The notes under the pieces were generated by a model. The model did no database searches. It had not been told where the DNA came from and was given only the letters and a program-made list of their open reading frames with translations. The position numbers and the translations under genes were made by a program. Below are positions 10,891 to 19,949 of a stretch of 64,000 nt of DNA, one piece after another. Within the stretch, counting starts at the first letter, position 1; every line of letters begins with the position of its first letter. This DNA comes from Earliella scabrosa (Eukaryota > Basidiomycota > Agaricomycetes > Polyporales > Polyporaceae), in the NCBI GenBank assembly GCA_022605405.1, contig JABYQQ010000009.1:310001-374000 (forward strand), read 5' to 3'.

Positions 10891-11183
10891 CCTTGCGAGC
10901 GCCGGCGTGTAACTCACACTCCCTCTGAGGTAACGCGCGCCCTACGATACATACCACGGTCTCTAGTAACTAGCATTGTGAACCTTTTGTGCTCGAGAGG
11001 CATCTGGGTTTTCAAGTATCCCTCAGCCAGGCCACGCACTTGCGCCCGCCAGCTGTTGTATCCGGGGTGCTTAACACCTTAGGAACGGAGGACAACCGTG
11101 TGGACCCTCCTTACCTACCTCTTTTACTTTGCTAGTTTCTCGTACGATACTCGGGCGCGCACACCTCTCTTCCTCACTTCATC

Positions 11184-12563
11184 GTGGCTTGCCGGGGACT
11201 CCTCCACGCGTACCACCCAGGGGAGCAGCGCGACGTTCATTGGTCTAGCGCGGAAAAGACCTTTAAGGTCTGTGGCAATCAGCCGTGCCCGAACCGCGGC
11301 AGGGCAGCACCCCAACAGACCCTCACAGAACACGGACTCGAAAGGTGTACCGAGCATAACGCCAACGTTATCCGGGCAATCTTTGACCTCCCGGTAACAC
11401 AGCCGATCACCCGTACCACCTCTCGTCCACCCAGTCGCGTTCCCAGTCGCGCCAACACTCCTCCTACCCCTACCACTGTCCTCCCGGGGGTTGCGCTTGT
11501 CGCCCAACGCTTACAAGAGCGGCGCGCATCCTCTCCGGGCCCAACCACAGCAGTTGCAGGACCAAGTCGGACCACCGAAGAGCCCGCAACCACTGTCATC
11601 CTTAACTCCCCGCCTGCCAAACCCGTTCGATCCGAACGTCCCCCTTCACCCACCACAACGCAGCCTCCGCCACAGGTTGCTCAACCCACGCTGCAGGTCG
11701 CACAACCTGTATCCACCGTCGCACCAGTAGCCGTACCGGTCCAAACCTCCCAAACCTCCACCATGTCGGGCTCCACTACCATCCCTGACTCCCTGGTCAA
11801 GCTACTCGCTCCAGAGTCGTACCATGGCAAAGACCCCATCGCCGCTCTCGCCTTCCTCTCGCGATCAAAGGCGTTCTTCGACAACCTCCCCACCGCGGTC
11901 ACGAATGACCTGAAATTCCAGATGATTCTGGGTTTTCTCAAGGACGACGCGGCAGTCTGGGCTCTGCCCTACTACGCGCAGCTGGGGGGCTCTCAACCCT
12001 GCTGGGCTGACTTCGCGGCTTTCGAAACGGACTTCAAAGCCCACTTCTGTGCGGTCGACGACAAGGCCTCCGCCTACGAAGAACTCCGGCAGCTCAATCG
12101 AGGGGCCCAACGTCCCAAGATGGCCACCGTCAAGGAGTGGACGGCCAAGTTCACCGCAGTCGCTGCCCGGACGGGCCTTGGAGAGGAGGACAAGCGCATG
12201 CGCTATCGAGATGGTCTCCCCGAGCAGTTGCGCACCGCCCTCATCACCAGTGGGCGTGACGTCTCGACCTTTGCCAAGATGCAGAAGGAGGCCCTCGAGA
12301 TCAGCCAGGGCCTCGCGTCCATCGAGGCCAGCAAGTTCCGTCCCTTCAAAGGGAAAGGCAAGGAACAAGTCGCTGGTGCGAGCACCGACCAGCAACCGGA
12401 GACCCGCACGTGCTTCAAGTGCGGGAAACCGGGGCACATTGCACGCAACTGCAAGGCCAAGAAAATCTCCGCCGCTCAGTTTGAGCAGATGGAGGCCAAG
12501 ATGAAGCAGCTGCAGGAACAGCTGGCCTCGGTGAAAGCGGCAGAGAAGACGGAGGATTTTTGA
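11184..12563 (+). CDS. Gypsy Gag polyprotein
   Basis: The frame is open from 11136 and closes with TGA at 12561-12563; the given start is a GTG, because no ATG occurs before 11763. The capsid-like part (about 11763-12330; K-L-L-A-P-E-S-Y-H-G-K-D and A-F-E-T-D-F-K-A-H-F) matches the Retrotrans_gag pattern, and a zinc knuckle CFKCGKPGHIARNC lies near 12409-12450, followed by a short coiled coil. The N-terminal extension is rich in Pro/Thr. The pyrimidine-rich stretch ending gctag at 11135 resembles a splice acceptor, so the true start may lie in an upstream leader exon; alternatively translation starts at 11763. Role: forms the particle that packages the RNA. Confidence 0.88.
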   Translation: MACRGLLHAYHPGEQRDVHWSSAEKTFKVCGNQPCPNRGRAAPQQTLTEHGLERCTEHNANVIRAIFDLPVTQPITRTTSRPPSRVPSRANTPPTPTTVLPGVALVAQRLQERRASSPGPTTAVAGPSRTTEEPATTVILNSPPAKPVRSERPPSPTTTQPPPQVAQPTLQVAQPVSTVAPVAVPVQTSQTSTMSGSTTIPDSLVKLLAPESYHGKDPIAALAFLSRSKAFFDNLPTAVTNDLKFQMILGFLKDDAAVWALPYYAQLGGSQPCWADFAAFETDFKAHFCAVDDKASAYEELRQLNRGAQRPKMATVKEWTAKFTAVAARTGLGEEDKRMRYRDGLPEQLRTALITSGRDVSTFAKMQKEALEISQGLASIEASKFRPFKGKGKEQVAGASTDQQPETRTCFKCGKPGHIARNCKAKKISAAQFEQMEAKMKQLQEQLASVKAAEKTEDF

Positions 12564-15500
12564 TCCGGACCTCACTAGCGGCTGCGGGTGTAGGTCCTTG
12601 TACGAATAGTCGGTTTGCTGTACTCGGGTCCGGGATTATCTATGAACTAGATCGTGATGGCCAACACTTTCACGTCCCAGTACAGCTAATCGGCAAGCAG
12701 CACCGGAAGGAGGTCGTGGCCATGGTGGACAGCGGTGCCACTACAACCTTCCTAAGTAGGCGGTTCGTCAAGGAGAACCGTGTGGTTACGCGGAAGTTGG
12801 CTACGCCGATACCGCTGTATAACATTGATGGAACTCTGAATCGTGATGGTACGATCACGGATGTTGCCATCTTGGAACTGGAGATAGGAGCACACCGAGA
12901 AAAGGTGGTGTTCACAGTCACGGACATCGGCATGGAGGACATCATTATCGGACTGGATTGGTTACGCAAACACAACCCTGAGGTCGACTGGGACCAAGGG
13001 ACGTTGAAGCTGTCCAGATGTCCTGCATCGTGTCGACCCTGCTTCGAAGGCCAACTGCCTGCTCAGACGGACACGCGTGATACGGGGGTTAGGCCTACGG
13101 CGCGTCAACGTACTCGGCGAGTGCGGAAGGTTAAAGAAGTAGGGAAGATACGGGCTACAGTGATGGTCGAGGAGGACCTCGAACCAGCCACCCCGTCGAG
13201 TATACCGGTTGAATGGGATAACTCCGAGGATGCCCTTCTGTACTCCTGGGAGCAAGGACATGCCTTGTCCAACGCTCCACAACTGTTTGCAATGGCTGGC
13301 TACACGTACTCGCAGCAGCTTGCAGAGCAGGAGTACCAGAAGAAGGAAGTGCGTCCGGTGGAACAGATTGTGCCTGAACGGTATCACCAGTACCTACGCG
13401 TGTTTTCCAAGGACGCATCGGAACGGCTCCCTGAGCATGGACCGTACGATCACGCAATTGAACTGGTACCAGAGGCCAAGATGTTCCATTCACGAGTGTA
13501 CCCCCTCTCCCCCAACGAGCAAGTAGAACTAGATAAGTTCCTGCAGGAGAACCTGGCTAAAGGCTACATTAGCGAGTCGAAGTCACCCATTTCGTCACCC
13601 TTCTTCTTCATCAAAAAGAAGGACGGTAGTCTGCGACCCGTACAGGACTACCGTCGGCTCAACGAGATCACCGTGAAGAATCGGTATCCGATTCCTCTTG
13701 TCTCAGAGCTGGTGGATCGACTCAAACAAGCCAAGGTCTTCACTAAGTTGGACATTCGTTGGGGGTACAACAACATCCGGATTAAGACGGGAGATGAGTG
13801 GAAAGCTGCGTTCGTCACGAACCGGGGGCTCTTCGAGCCAAACGTGATGTTCTTTGGGTTGACCAACTCGCCTAGCACCTTCTCGGCTTTCATGAACGAC
13901 ATCTTTAAGGACCTCATTGTGGAAGGAAAGATCACGATCTACTTAGACGACATCCTGATCTTCTCCAACGACCTTGAGACACATCGCGCCGTTACCCGCG
14001 AAGTCCTGAAAAGATTGGCAGAGCATGACTTGTTCTGCAAGCCCGAGAAATGCGAGTTCGAAGTCCCCAAGGTCGAGTACCTCGGTGTCCTTGTGTCCCA
14101 CAACCGTGTCGAGATGGATCCTGTCAAAGTGAAGGGTATTCAGGAGTGGCCCACTCCCCGCAATGCGTCTGATGTCCGGAAGTTCCGAGGATTTGCGAAT
14201 TTCTACCGCAGATTCATCCAGGACTTCAGTCGCATTTGCAAACCCTTGGATCGTCTCACCGGCAAAGTGCCCTGGCAATGGGGACAGGACGAACAGGAGG
14301 CTTTCGACGAGCTGAAACACCGCTTTGTTCAGAATCCAGTACTGTGCATGTACGATCCGAACAAAGACACACGCATCGAGGTGGATGCCTCGGGATATGC
14401 AACCGGAGAAGTACTTGCACAGTTACAGGACGATGGCAAATGGCACCCGGTCGCCTTTCACTCTGAATCGATGAGTGAGGCAGAGCGCAACTACGAGATC
14501 TACGATAAAGAGATGCTTGCGATCATACGGGCCTTAGAGGCCTGGCGCCACTACCTGGAAGGGTTACCAAGGCGTTTCGAGATTCAGTCAGACCACAAGA
14601 ATCTCGAATATTGGCGCACCGCACAACATCTCACTCGTAGACAGGCGCGATGGGCACTTTATCTGTCTAGGTTTGACTTCGAGATCACGCACAAACCAGG
14701 CACATCCAACGGACGTGCAGATGCACTCTCCAGGCGTCCTGATCACCAGAAGGATGATGCCGATGACAACCTAGATCAGATAGTGCTACGACCGGAACAG
14801 TTCAGGCTACTGGCAGCTCGTAGAGGACACAACGCGGTAGTGGCAGACAAAGCCCTGCTGAAGCGTATTCGCACTTGCTCCGAACGGGAGCAGGAGGTAG
14901 CAGAAGCTCTACAGAAAGTGGAGAAACTAGGACCAGCGCGGCTCCAGAGTGACCTCGTCGATTGGAATGTTGAGCAAGGCCTCATCCTCTATCGAGGAAA
15001 GGTCTACGTACCAAAAGACGAGGCACTCCGCACTGAGATTGTCCGAATTCACCACGACCTACCTCCTGCGGGACACCCAGGGCAGTGGAAGACGCTTGAG
15101 TTGGTATCGCGCAATTACTGGTGGCCAGGGATGGGCAAATTCGTTAAGGAGTACGTGGGGACGTGCGACACTTGTCGACGCACGAAACCTGTACGGAGTC
15201 GACCGCAAGGTCTTCTCAAACCCAACGAAATCCCTGAAAGGCCTGGACAGATTGTCACTTGTGACTACATCGTCGGCCTTCCCGAGATTGACGGCCACAA
15301 TGCGATCCAACTCATGGCAGACAGACACGGAAAGCTGGTGCACTTGGTACCCTGCAGCGACGAGATTGATGCCGGAGGGGCAGCAGACGTCTTCATTCGG
15401 GAGTACTTCCGCCTGCATGGACTGCCCCGAAAGATCATCTCCGACCGAGGACCGCAGTTCGCTGCAGACCTATTCCGTGCCATTCTGAAGGGCTTAGGCA

Positions 15501-16348
15501 TTGAGAGCGCCCTGTCCACTGCGTATCATCCCCAGACCGACGGACAGTCGGAGCGGTTCAATCAGGAAGTAGAGGCGTACTTGCGAGCGTTCTGCAGTCA
15601 GCGACGAGATGACTGGGTCAAATGGCTCCCCATTGCAGAGTATGCTCTCAACGCCAGAGTTCACTCGTCAACGGGTTACTCCCCCTTCTTCCTGATGTAC
15701 GGATACGAACCGCAATTCCTGGTACCTGCCAACCCGGACACACAAGTACCTGCAGCCAACGAGCGACTCGCAGAGCTTGCCAAGGCGCGCGAGGATGCCA
15801 CAGCTGCGCTGACACTGGCAGCCGAGCGTATGAAGGAGTACTTCGACCGGCACGCACAGGACACCCCGACGTTCACACCTGGACAGAAAGTGTGGCTGGA
15901 CACACGCAACTTGAGATTCTCAGACATCCCTAAGAAGCTCGCCGACAAGTTCGCAGGCCCGTACCCTGTCGTGCGACGTGTCGGTGAACTAGCATACGAA
16001 CTCAAGTTGCCCCACACGATGAAGATCCATCCGGTGTTCCATGTCTCACTCCTTCACGCACACAAGCAGAGTACGCTGCCAGGACGGGTCCCTCCTGAAC
16101 CCGCCCCAATTGAAGTCGAAGGCGAGGAAGAGTACGAAGTGGAGGAAATTCGTAACTCGCGCCGATGGGGCAGGTGGCACAAGCTGCAGTACTTAGTCCG
16201 ATGGAAGGGATGGGGTCCAGAGAACGACTCTTGGGAAGATGCGGCGGATGTCGAACATGCAGCCGAACTAGTAGAGGCATTCCATAACAGACATCCAGAC
16301 GCTGATGGACCTCACAAACCCTACACGCCCAAGAAGCGTCGCTCATGA
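12560..16348 (+). CDS. Gypsy Pol polyprotein (protease, RT, RNase H, integrase, chromodomain)
   Basis: 1,262 codons in the -1 frame relative to gag. Domains: aspartic protease ~50-150 (VDSGATTTFLSRRF); RT ~270-530 with SPISSPFFFIKKKDGSLRP and the catalytic YLDDIL near 460; RNase H ~600-720 (DASGYATGEVLAQ); integrase with an HHCC zinc finger ~830-870 (H-P-x4 then C-x2-C) and D,D-35-E residues in TCDYIV, ISDRGPQF and QSERFNQE, ~895-1005; and a C-terminal chromodomain ~1190-1250 (Y-E-V-E-E-I, LVRWKGWGPENDSWE). No ATG lies at the start. The gag end reads GAT TTT TGA on a run of five T, so a -1 slip just before the stop is the likely way in. The chromodomain should direct integration to methylated-histone chromatin. 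Confidence 0.95.
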   Translation: MIRTSLAAAGVGPCTNSRFAVLGSGIIYELDRDGQHFHVPVQLIGKQHRKEVVAMVDSGATTTFLSRRFVKENRVVTRKLATPIPLYNIDGTLNRDGTITDVAILELEIGAHREKVVFTVTDIGMEDIIIGLDWLRKHNPEVDWDQGTLKLSRCPASCRPCFEGQLPAQTDTRDTGVRPTARQRTRRVRKVKEVGKIRATVMVEEDLEPATPSSIPVEWDNSEDALLYSWEQGHALSNAPQLFAMAGYTYSQQLAEQEYQKKEVRPVEQIVPERYHQYLRVFSKDASERLPEHGPYDHAIELVPEAKMFHSRVYPLSPNEQVELDKFLQENLAKGYISESKSPISSPFFFIKKKDGSLRPVQDYRRLNEITVKNRYPIPLVSELVDRLKQAKVFTKLDIRWGYNNIRIKTGDEWKAAFVTNRGLFEPNVMFFGLTNSPSTFSAFMNDIFKDLIVEGKITIYLDDILIFSNDLETHRAVTREVLKRLAEHDLFCKPEKCEFEVPKVEYLGVLVSHNRVEMDPVKVKGIQEWPTPRNASDVRKFRGFANFYRRFIQDFSRICKPLDRLTGKVPWQWGQDEQEAFDELKHRFVQNPVLCMYDPNKDTRIEVDASGYATGEVLAQLQDDGKWHPVAFHSESMSEAERNYEIYDKEMLAIIRALEAWRHYLEGLPRRFEIQSDHKNLEYWRTAQHLTRRQARWALYLSRFDFEITHKPGTSNGRADALSRRPDHQKDDADDNLDQIVLRPEQFRLLAARRGHNAVVADKALLKRIRTCSEREQEVAEALQKVEKLGPARLQSDLVDWNVEQGLILYRGKVYVPKDEALRTEIVRIHHDLPPAGHPGQWKTLELVSRNYWWPGMGKFVKEYVGTCDTCRRTKPVRSRPQGLLKPNEIPERPGQIVTCDYIVGLPEIDGHNAIQLMADRHGKLVHLVPCSDEIDAGGAADVFIREYFRLHGLPRKIISDRGPQFAADLFRAILKGLGIESALSTAYHPQTDGQSERFNQEVEAYLRAFCSQRRDDWVKWLPIAEYALNARVHSSTGYSPFFLMYGYEPQFLVPANPDTQVPAANERLAELAKAREDATAALTLAAERMKEYFDRHAQDTPTFTPGQKVWLDTRNLRFSDIPKKLADKFAGPYPVVRRVGELAYELKLPHTMKIHPVFHVSLLHAHKQSTLPGRVPPEPAPIEVEGEEEYEVEEIRNSRRWGRWHKLQYLVRWKGWGPENDSWEDAADVEHAAELVEAFHNRHPDADGPHKPYTPKKRRS

Positions 16349-16361
16349 GGACATGAGCCTT

Positions 16362-16371
16362 AGGAGGGGAG
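16362..16371 (+). promoter_or_regulatory. Polypurine tract of the gypsy element
   Basis: aggaggggag lies 3 nt upstream of the 3' LTR, the expected place for the plus-strand primer. Confidence 0.75.
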
Positions 16372-16374
16372 TAC

Positions 16375-16821
16375 TGTCACGAACGGTCCCTCAGCGCCTA
16401 GGGAAGCGCCCAACTAACCACTGTTCACGACCGTTCACTGTTTCCATTGTTCGCTATCACCATTGTACTTCCAGATTCCAGAGCCCCTTTTGTTTCTTTT
16501 CCTTTGTTCCGGGCACAATTGTCGTCATACCATTGTATCTCCTCCATTGTTCCGTCACTCTATTGTTCTATTGTTCTCCAAGCGCTATTGTTCTAACTGT
16601 AGATATAAACCCTAGCACTCGCTACCTGGAGACCTCAGTTTCGACCTCTTGTCTCCAGGTAAGCCTCACTTGTATTTCACTTGTAGATACTTCGCTCAAT
16701 ACAACTTGTCTCCAGCCCTGCGTGTCGAGCCTTGCTCCACTCTCGCTGCACAAGCGCTCGTCGGACGCCCTCGCTCGCCTCGTCGTTCCCTCCTCGTCTC
16801 GCTTGACCCCAGGTCGCGACA
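16375..16821 (+). repeat. 3' LTR of the gypsy element
   Basis: 447 bp, no difference from 10431-10877 seen by eye. It ends GTCGCGACA, followed by the CGATG duplication at 16822-16826. Confidence 0.96.
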
Positions 16822-16826
16822 CGATG

Positions 16827-17151
16827 TATGAGGATCTGTGTACTTGAGTCAGTATACCTGATCTGGAAGATCAGATGTGAACGAGTAATTGAGAGAGGAG
16901 GTGATAATAGCACATGGCACAATAGGCAGGAAGTGAGAAACAGGTGGTACGCCGCGCTGAACAAGAGACTTGTAATGGACAGAGCCATGACGAGTAAAAA
17001 ACTAGGTCCCAAAGCAATGGATAGAGGTACAGTGCTTGAGACGTGGAGGGGGATCCTAACTGAAAATGCGAATAGAGCGGATGACTGGCTAGGTATGTCA
17101 GGGGTTTTAGTGGGTAAGCTTGATCGGGATAATCCACCTGATAACGGGTAA
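16827..17151 (+). pseudogene. LINE ORF2, part 2: displaced C-terminus
   Basis: Directly after the right duplication of the gypsy element an open frame of about 107 codons continues to a TAA at 17149-17151. It includes E-S-V-Y-L-I-W-K-I-R-C-E-R-V and N-R-W-Y-A-A-L-N, the ending typical of Tad1-like LINE ORF2 proteins in basidiomycetes. Removing the gypsy element and one CGATG copy joins the codon split at 10429-10430 exactly to 16827, so both parts belong to one former ORF of about 1,689 codons. Confidence 0.92.
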
Positions 17152-17277
17152 CGAAAGCAGCCCCACACTACGGTAACGTGTGCACAATGCATTTCCCCTG
17201 AGGTGCAAGTGGGCACCGCCCACACACCTAGCGTAAGTCAGTGCAGGTTGAGTACAACTGGGCCTGACTAGCACCAC

Positions 17278-17282
17278 AAAAG

Positions 17283-17314
<32 letters not shown>
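17278..17314 (+). repeat. Poly(A) tail of the LINE
   Basis: An A-rich tract ending in about 32 A. It directly precedes the right target duplication (17315-17328), so it marks the 3' end of the LINE. The 126 bp before it are 3' UTR. Confidence 0.93.
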
Positions 17315-17317
<3 letters not shown>

Positions 17318-17683
17318 GAATATTTCGCTGTCTGCTTTTGGAAAGCTAAGCGCCTTCAGCCGATTGCAGTACTTATGCCACCGCTCTGCCCTCCAGCCGA
17401 CGTCTGTTTGTTGGGGAACATATGTCTCGTCCGCTTCAGAAATCATGGTCAGCGTGTTGTTCGCCATTGAACTTGAAAGATGCTTGCGGACTCAGTGTGG
17501 GTCCTGTGTCGGACGCGCCCCCGACGGCGCCTACACGGAGAGGAGCGGGTCTCGTGATCGAGCGGGTATATTCTGGGAGAGCCTGCGGGGCAGAAGGCAA
17601 ACTCGGATGCTTGCAGACGACCACCATCCCCTCCATCTCGACCTTACTGCCCTCTGCTCATCTGTCTGCTCATCCTAGCCGTG

Positions 17684-19120
17684 ATGCTTGCCCGGACGCA
17701 TGCTCGCAGACTGCCCACCCTCGTCACTCGCTCACTCGCTACTGAGACTGCGACTTCGTCTGGCCCACAACCCCCGCCCCCGCCTCCACCGTCCTCGTCG
17801 CAGGGCAAGCACCCCACCGTCAAACCCCTCTCACGCACCCGCCTCAACCCTGCACCTCGTCCTGCTGCGGCACATCGACCGCAAGTGCTTGCGTCGCTCC
17901 CACCCACGTTCGGCCGAAACCAATTCCTGCCTGTAGCCGACTCGACGCGCGCGCTGCTCGAGGCCATCGTCGCGCGGTTCGACGCACCTATACGCTATGC
18001 GTTTGCGTACGGGTCGGGCGTGTTCGAGCAGGACGGGTACAAGACGACGAATCCCGCGAGCAAGGACGGGCCGATGCTCGACTTTATGTTCGCGGTGACG
18101 CATGCGGCGCACTGGCATTCCATCAACATGAATCAGTTCCCTGGTCATTACCCGCTCGGCGCGCGGATGTTGGGCTCGTCTTTTGTTGCGCGGGTAGAGG
18201 AGATACCGCCTGGGGTGTGGTTCAACTCGATGGTGACGATGAACGGCGTGGTGCGTACTGTTACATCTTGAGCGCCTACGTGCTTTCCGCGCCGTGGGGC
18301 TGACTGGGGGGTTGTGCAGACAATCAAGTACGGTGTTACGACTGTTGACAATCTCTGCTCCGACTTGCTGAACTGGAAGACCCTCTACTTGTCTGGTCGC
18401 ATGCACAAGCCCATCCGTATCATCAAAGATGACGCCCGCGTACGTCTCACTCAGCAAGTGAACCTCACCTCGGCAGTCCGCACGGCACTGCTCACCCTTC
18501 CCGCCGAGTTCTCCGAGCGCGAGCTGTTCGAACGCATCGCCGGCTTCTCGTACGGCGGGGACGTCCGCATGCTGCTGCCCGCAGAGAACCGGGGCAAGGT
18601 CGGCAACATCGTGCGCAAACAGGGGGAGCAGTTCAAGGAGCTCTACCACCGTCTTGTTGTCGCTCTGCCCGGCGTGCACTGGCCCGCTCATACGGCAAAC
18701 ATCCAGCAGGACACGAGCCCGCAGGCGCGTGCGGCGCACCTTCGGAAATTGCCGTCTCACTTGCTCAAGCGCGTCACGGACCACTATTCGGCACATTCGT
18801 CCCTCCCGCCCAGGGAGGCGGACGAGACCGTCTATTGGTCCAAGTTGGCGGGCGACGCTAACTTGCCCTCAACTATCGAACGAGGTACGGCTGGATGTGT
18901 TATGTCCACTATGGTTCAAAAGGACTGACTGGTGTATACGACTCTAGAACTGCACAACATTGTACGCTACCCGTCGACCGTTCAGTCGCTCAAGGGTCTT
19001 ATCAGTGCAGGGCCCGTCAAGAGCCTACGATACACCGCTGAGAAGGTCAACAAGTGGTGGAAGGGCTCGAGTTCGACGTCGAGTTCTAGCCCCACCTCGG
19101 GCTCGGGCTCGCAGTCATGA
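17684..19120 (+). CDS. TAM41: TAM41: mitochondrial phosphatidate cytidylyltransferase
   Basis: Three exons, 17684-18250, 18320-18884 and 18948-19120, with GT-AG introns of 69 and 63 nt and all frames consistent; 434 aa. The N-terminus (MLARTHARRLPTLVTRSLAT) is Arg-rich, without acidic residues before position 20, and fits a mitochondrial presequence, followed by a Pro-rich linker. Seen: the nucleotidyltransferase motif YGSGVFEQ, then PMLDFMFAV, and KYGV, MHKPI and VRYPSTVQSLKGLISAG near the end, all typical of Tam41/Mmp37. Known role: makes CDP-diacylglycerol from phosphatidic acid and CTP at the matrix side of the inner membrane for cardiolipin synthesis. A low-complexity Ser tail ends the protein. 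The LINE lies 370 bp upstream of the ATG and may affect its promoter. Confidence 0.95.
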
Positions 19121-19949
19121 TGCCCGTTCTGGTGTCTTGAAATGTCGTAGAGTATTTCCAGCGCATGTGCAGGTCGCGGCGGACTCTCATTGGATTATGC
19201 AAGGCATCGTCACCACTGTGGAACCCGGAGAACACCGTCTACATCACCCTCCAATCCTCGTCCTACATCCGCTTCACCCCATATTCCACCCTCCATCCAT
19301 CCATCCCAGTCTCACACACGTAGCCCCCTTACATCCTCCTATATTACGGTACCATATTCCACTTAGACTGCGGTCGGCACGGCTTATTTAGTGTGACAAC
19401 TGTATCAATAATTACCTGCATGCTGAAGATACGACCCACTCCTTCCACGTTCCACCTCGCACTCAGTGGTTCAAGAAGCCCACTCTAGTCTCTACTTCGG
19501 CGTCGGTACGTCATATGTCATCAATGTGGACATCGGATGAGACAGCTTCCGTAGGTTTAGGTCGCCTTGGCTCCCTCGCAAGTCCCGGAAACTCGACGTT
19601 CCGTTGTCCTCGTCGCGGCGCAAATTGATGTCGGTCCCAGTCGGTACCGGTCATGATGCATGATGCCGACGGGGCACTGGTTGGAAAGCCAAACGCATCA
19701 CGCTGAATGATTTTCGACGATCATCAGTGTGGGGTCTACTTACTAGCGAGAGCTGCGATCGCGAACCCGGGGTACCGAATCACTCAAAATGCTGGCCCAC
19801 GCCCCTTCCTCGCCTTCATCGTTCCTGCACTTCTTCCGTCTCCCCGACCACATTCGTTGCCTTCGTCGTCGTACTCTGCGCTTTTCTCTTTATTCTGGTC
19901 GCCCTCTTTTTCTATTCAGCCCGACCACAAAATCCCTACTCGCACGAGC
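19121..19949. other. Intergenic, no gene seen
   Basis: Between TAM41 and the secreted-protein gene. It holds a ccatccatccatccc-type micro-repeat near 19290-19310 and otherwise no ORF or repeat that I can support. The last part is the 5' leader and promoter of the next gene. Confidence 0.6.

Larger units (their letters stand above)
10431..16821 (+). mobile_element. Complete Ty3/gypsy chromovirus, self-primed type
   Basis: A 6,391-bp element in the same orientation as the host LINE. Both LTRs are 447 bp, begin TGTC, end GACA and look identical by eye. Internal order: self-priming site, leader, gag, pol (protease, RT, RNase H, integrase, chromodomain), polypurine tract. The chromodomain and the 11-nt self-primer place it with chromoviruses related to Tf1/sushi. 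Flanked by CGATG. Matching LTRs and open ORFs point to very recent insertion and a probably active copy. Confidence 0.97.
463..17314 (+). mobile_element. Full-length non-LTR retrotransposon (Tad1/I-like LINE with RNase H), interrupted by a gypsy element
   Basis: The element is bounded by a 14-16 bp target duplication and ends in a run of about 32 A, the signature of target-primed reverse transcription. Without the inserted gypsy element and its extra 5-bp duplication it is about 10,456 bp, which is long for a LINE. Order: a ~1.95-kb leader with an unknown ORF (1042-1785), ORF1 with a zinc finger (2414-5148), a 537-bp structured gap, and ORF2 with apurinic-type endonuclease, reverse transcriptase, RNase H and a C-terminal Cys/His motif (5686 to 17151, split). 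The domain set and the block FDLAIEPLA after the RT RQGDP motif fit the fungal Tad1-like group. ORF2 would be intact without the gypsy insertion, so this copy was probably complete and fairly recent when hit. Confidence 0.93.

Noticed and set aside
10409..10912. Plus frame of 167 codons in the gypsy LTR (also 16305-16847)
   Set aside because: Occurs in both LTRs, has no known domain and overlaps the promoter; read as non-coding.
17278..17314. Poly(A) run as a simple mononucleotide repeat
   Set aside because: Its position directly before the target duplication makes it the LINE tail.
17422..17745. Plus frame of 107 codons before TAM41
   Set aside because: It overlaps the TAM41 ATG in another phase and lies in its 5' leader; no conserved motif.
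17831..18796. Minus frame of 321 codons opposite TAM41
   Set aside because: Antisense to clearly conserved TAM41 exons and running through its intron; no motif.
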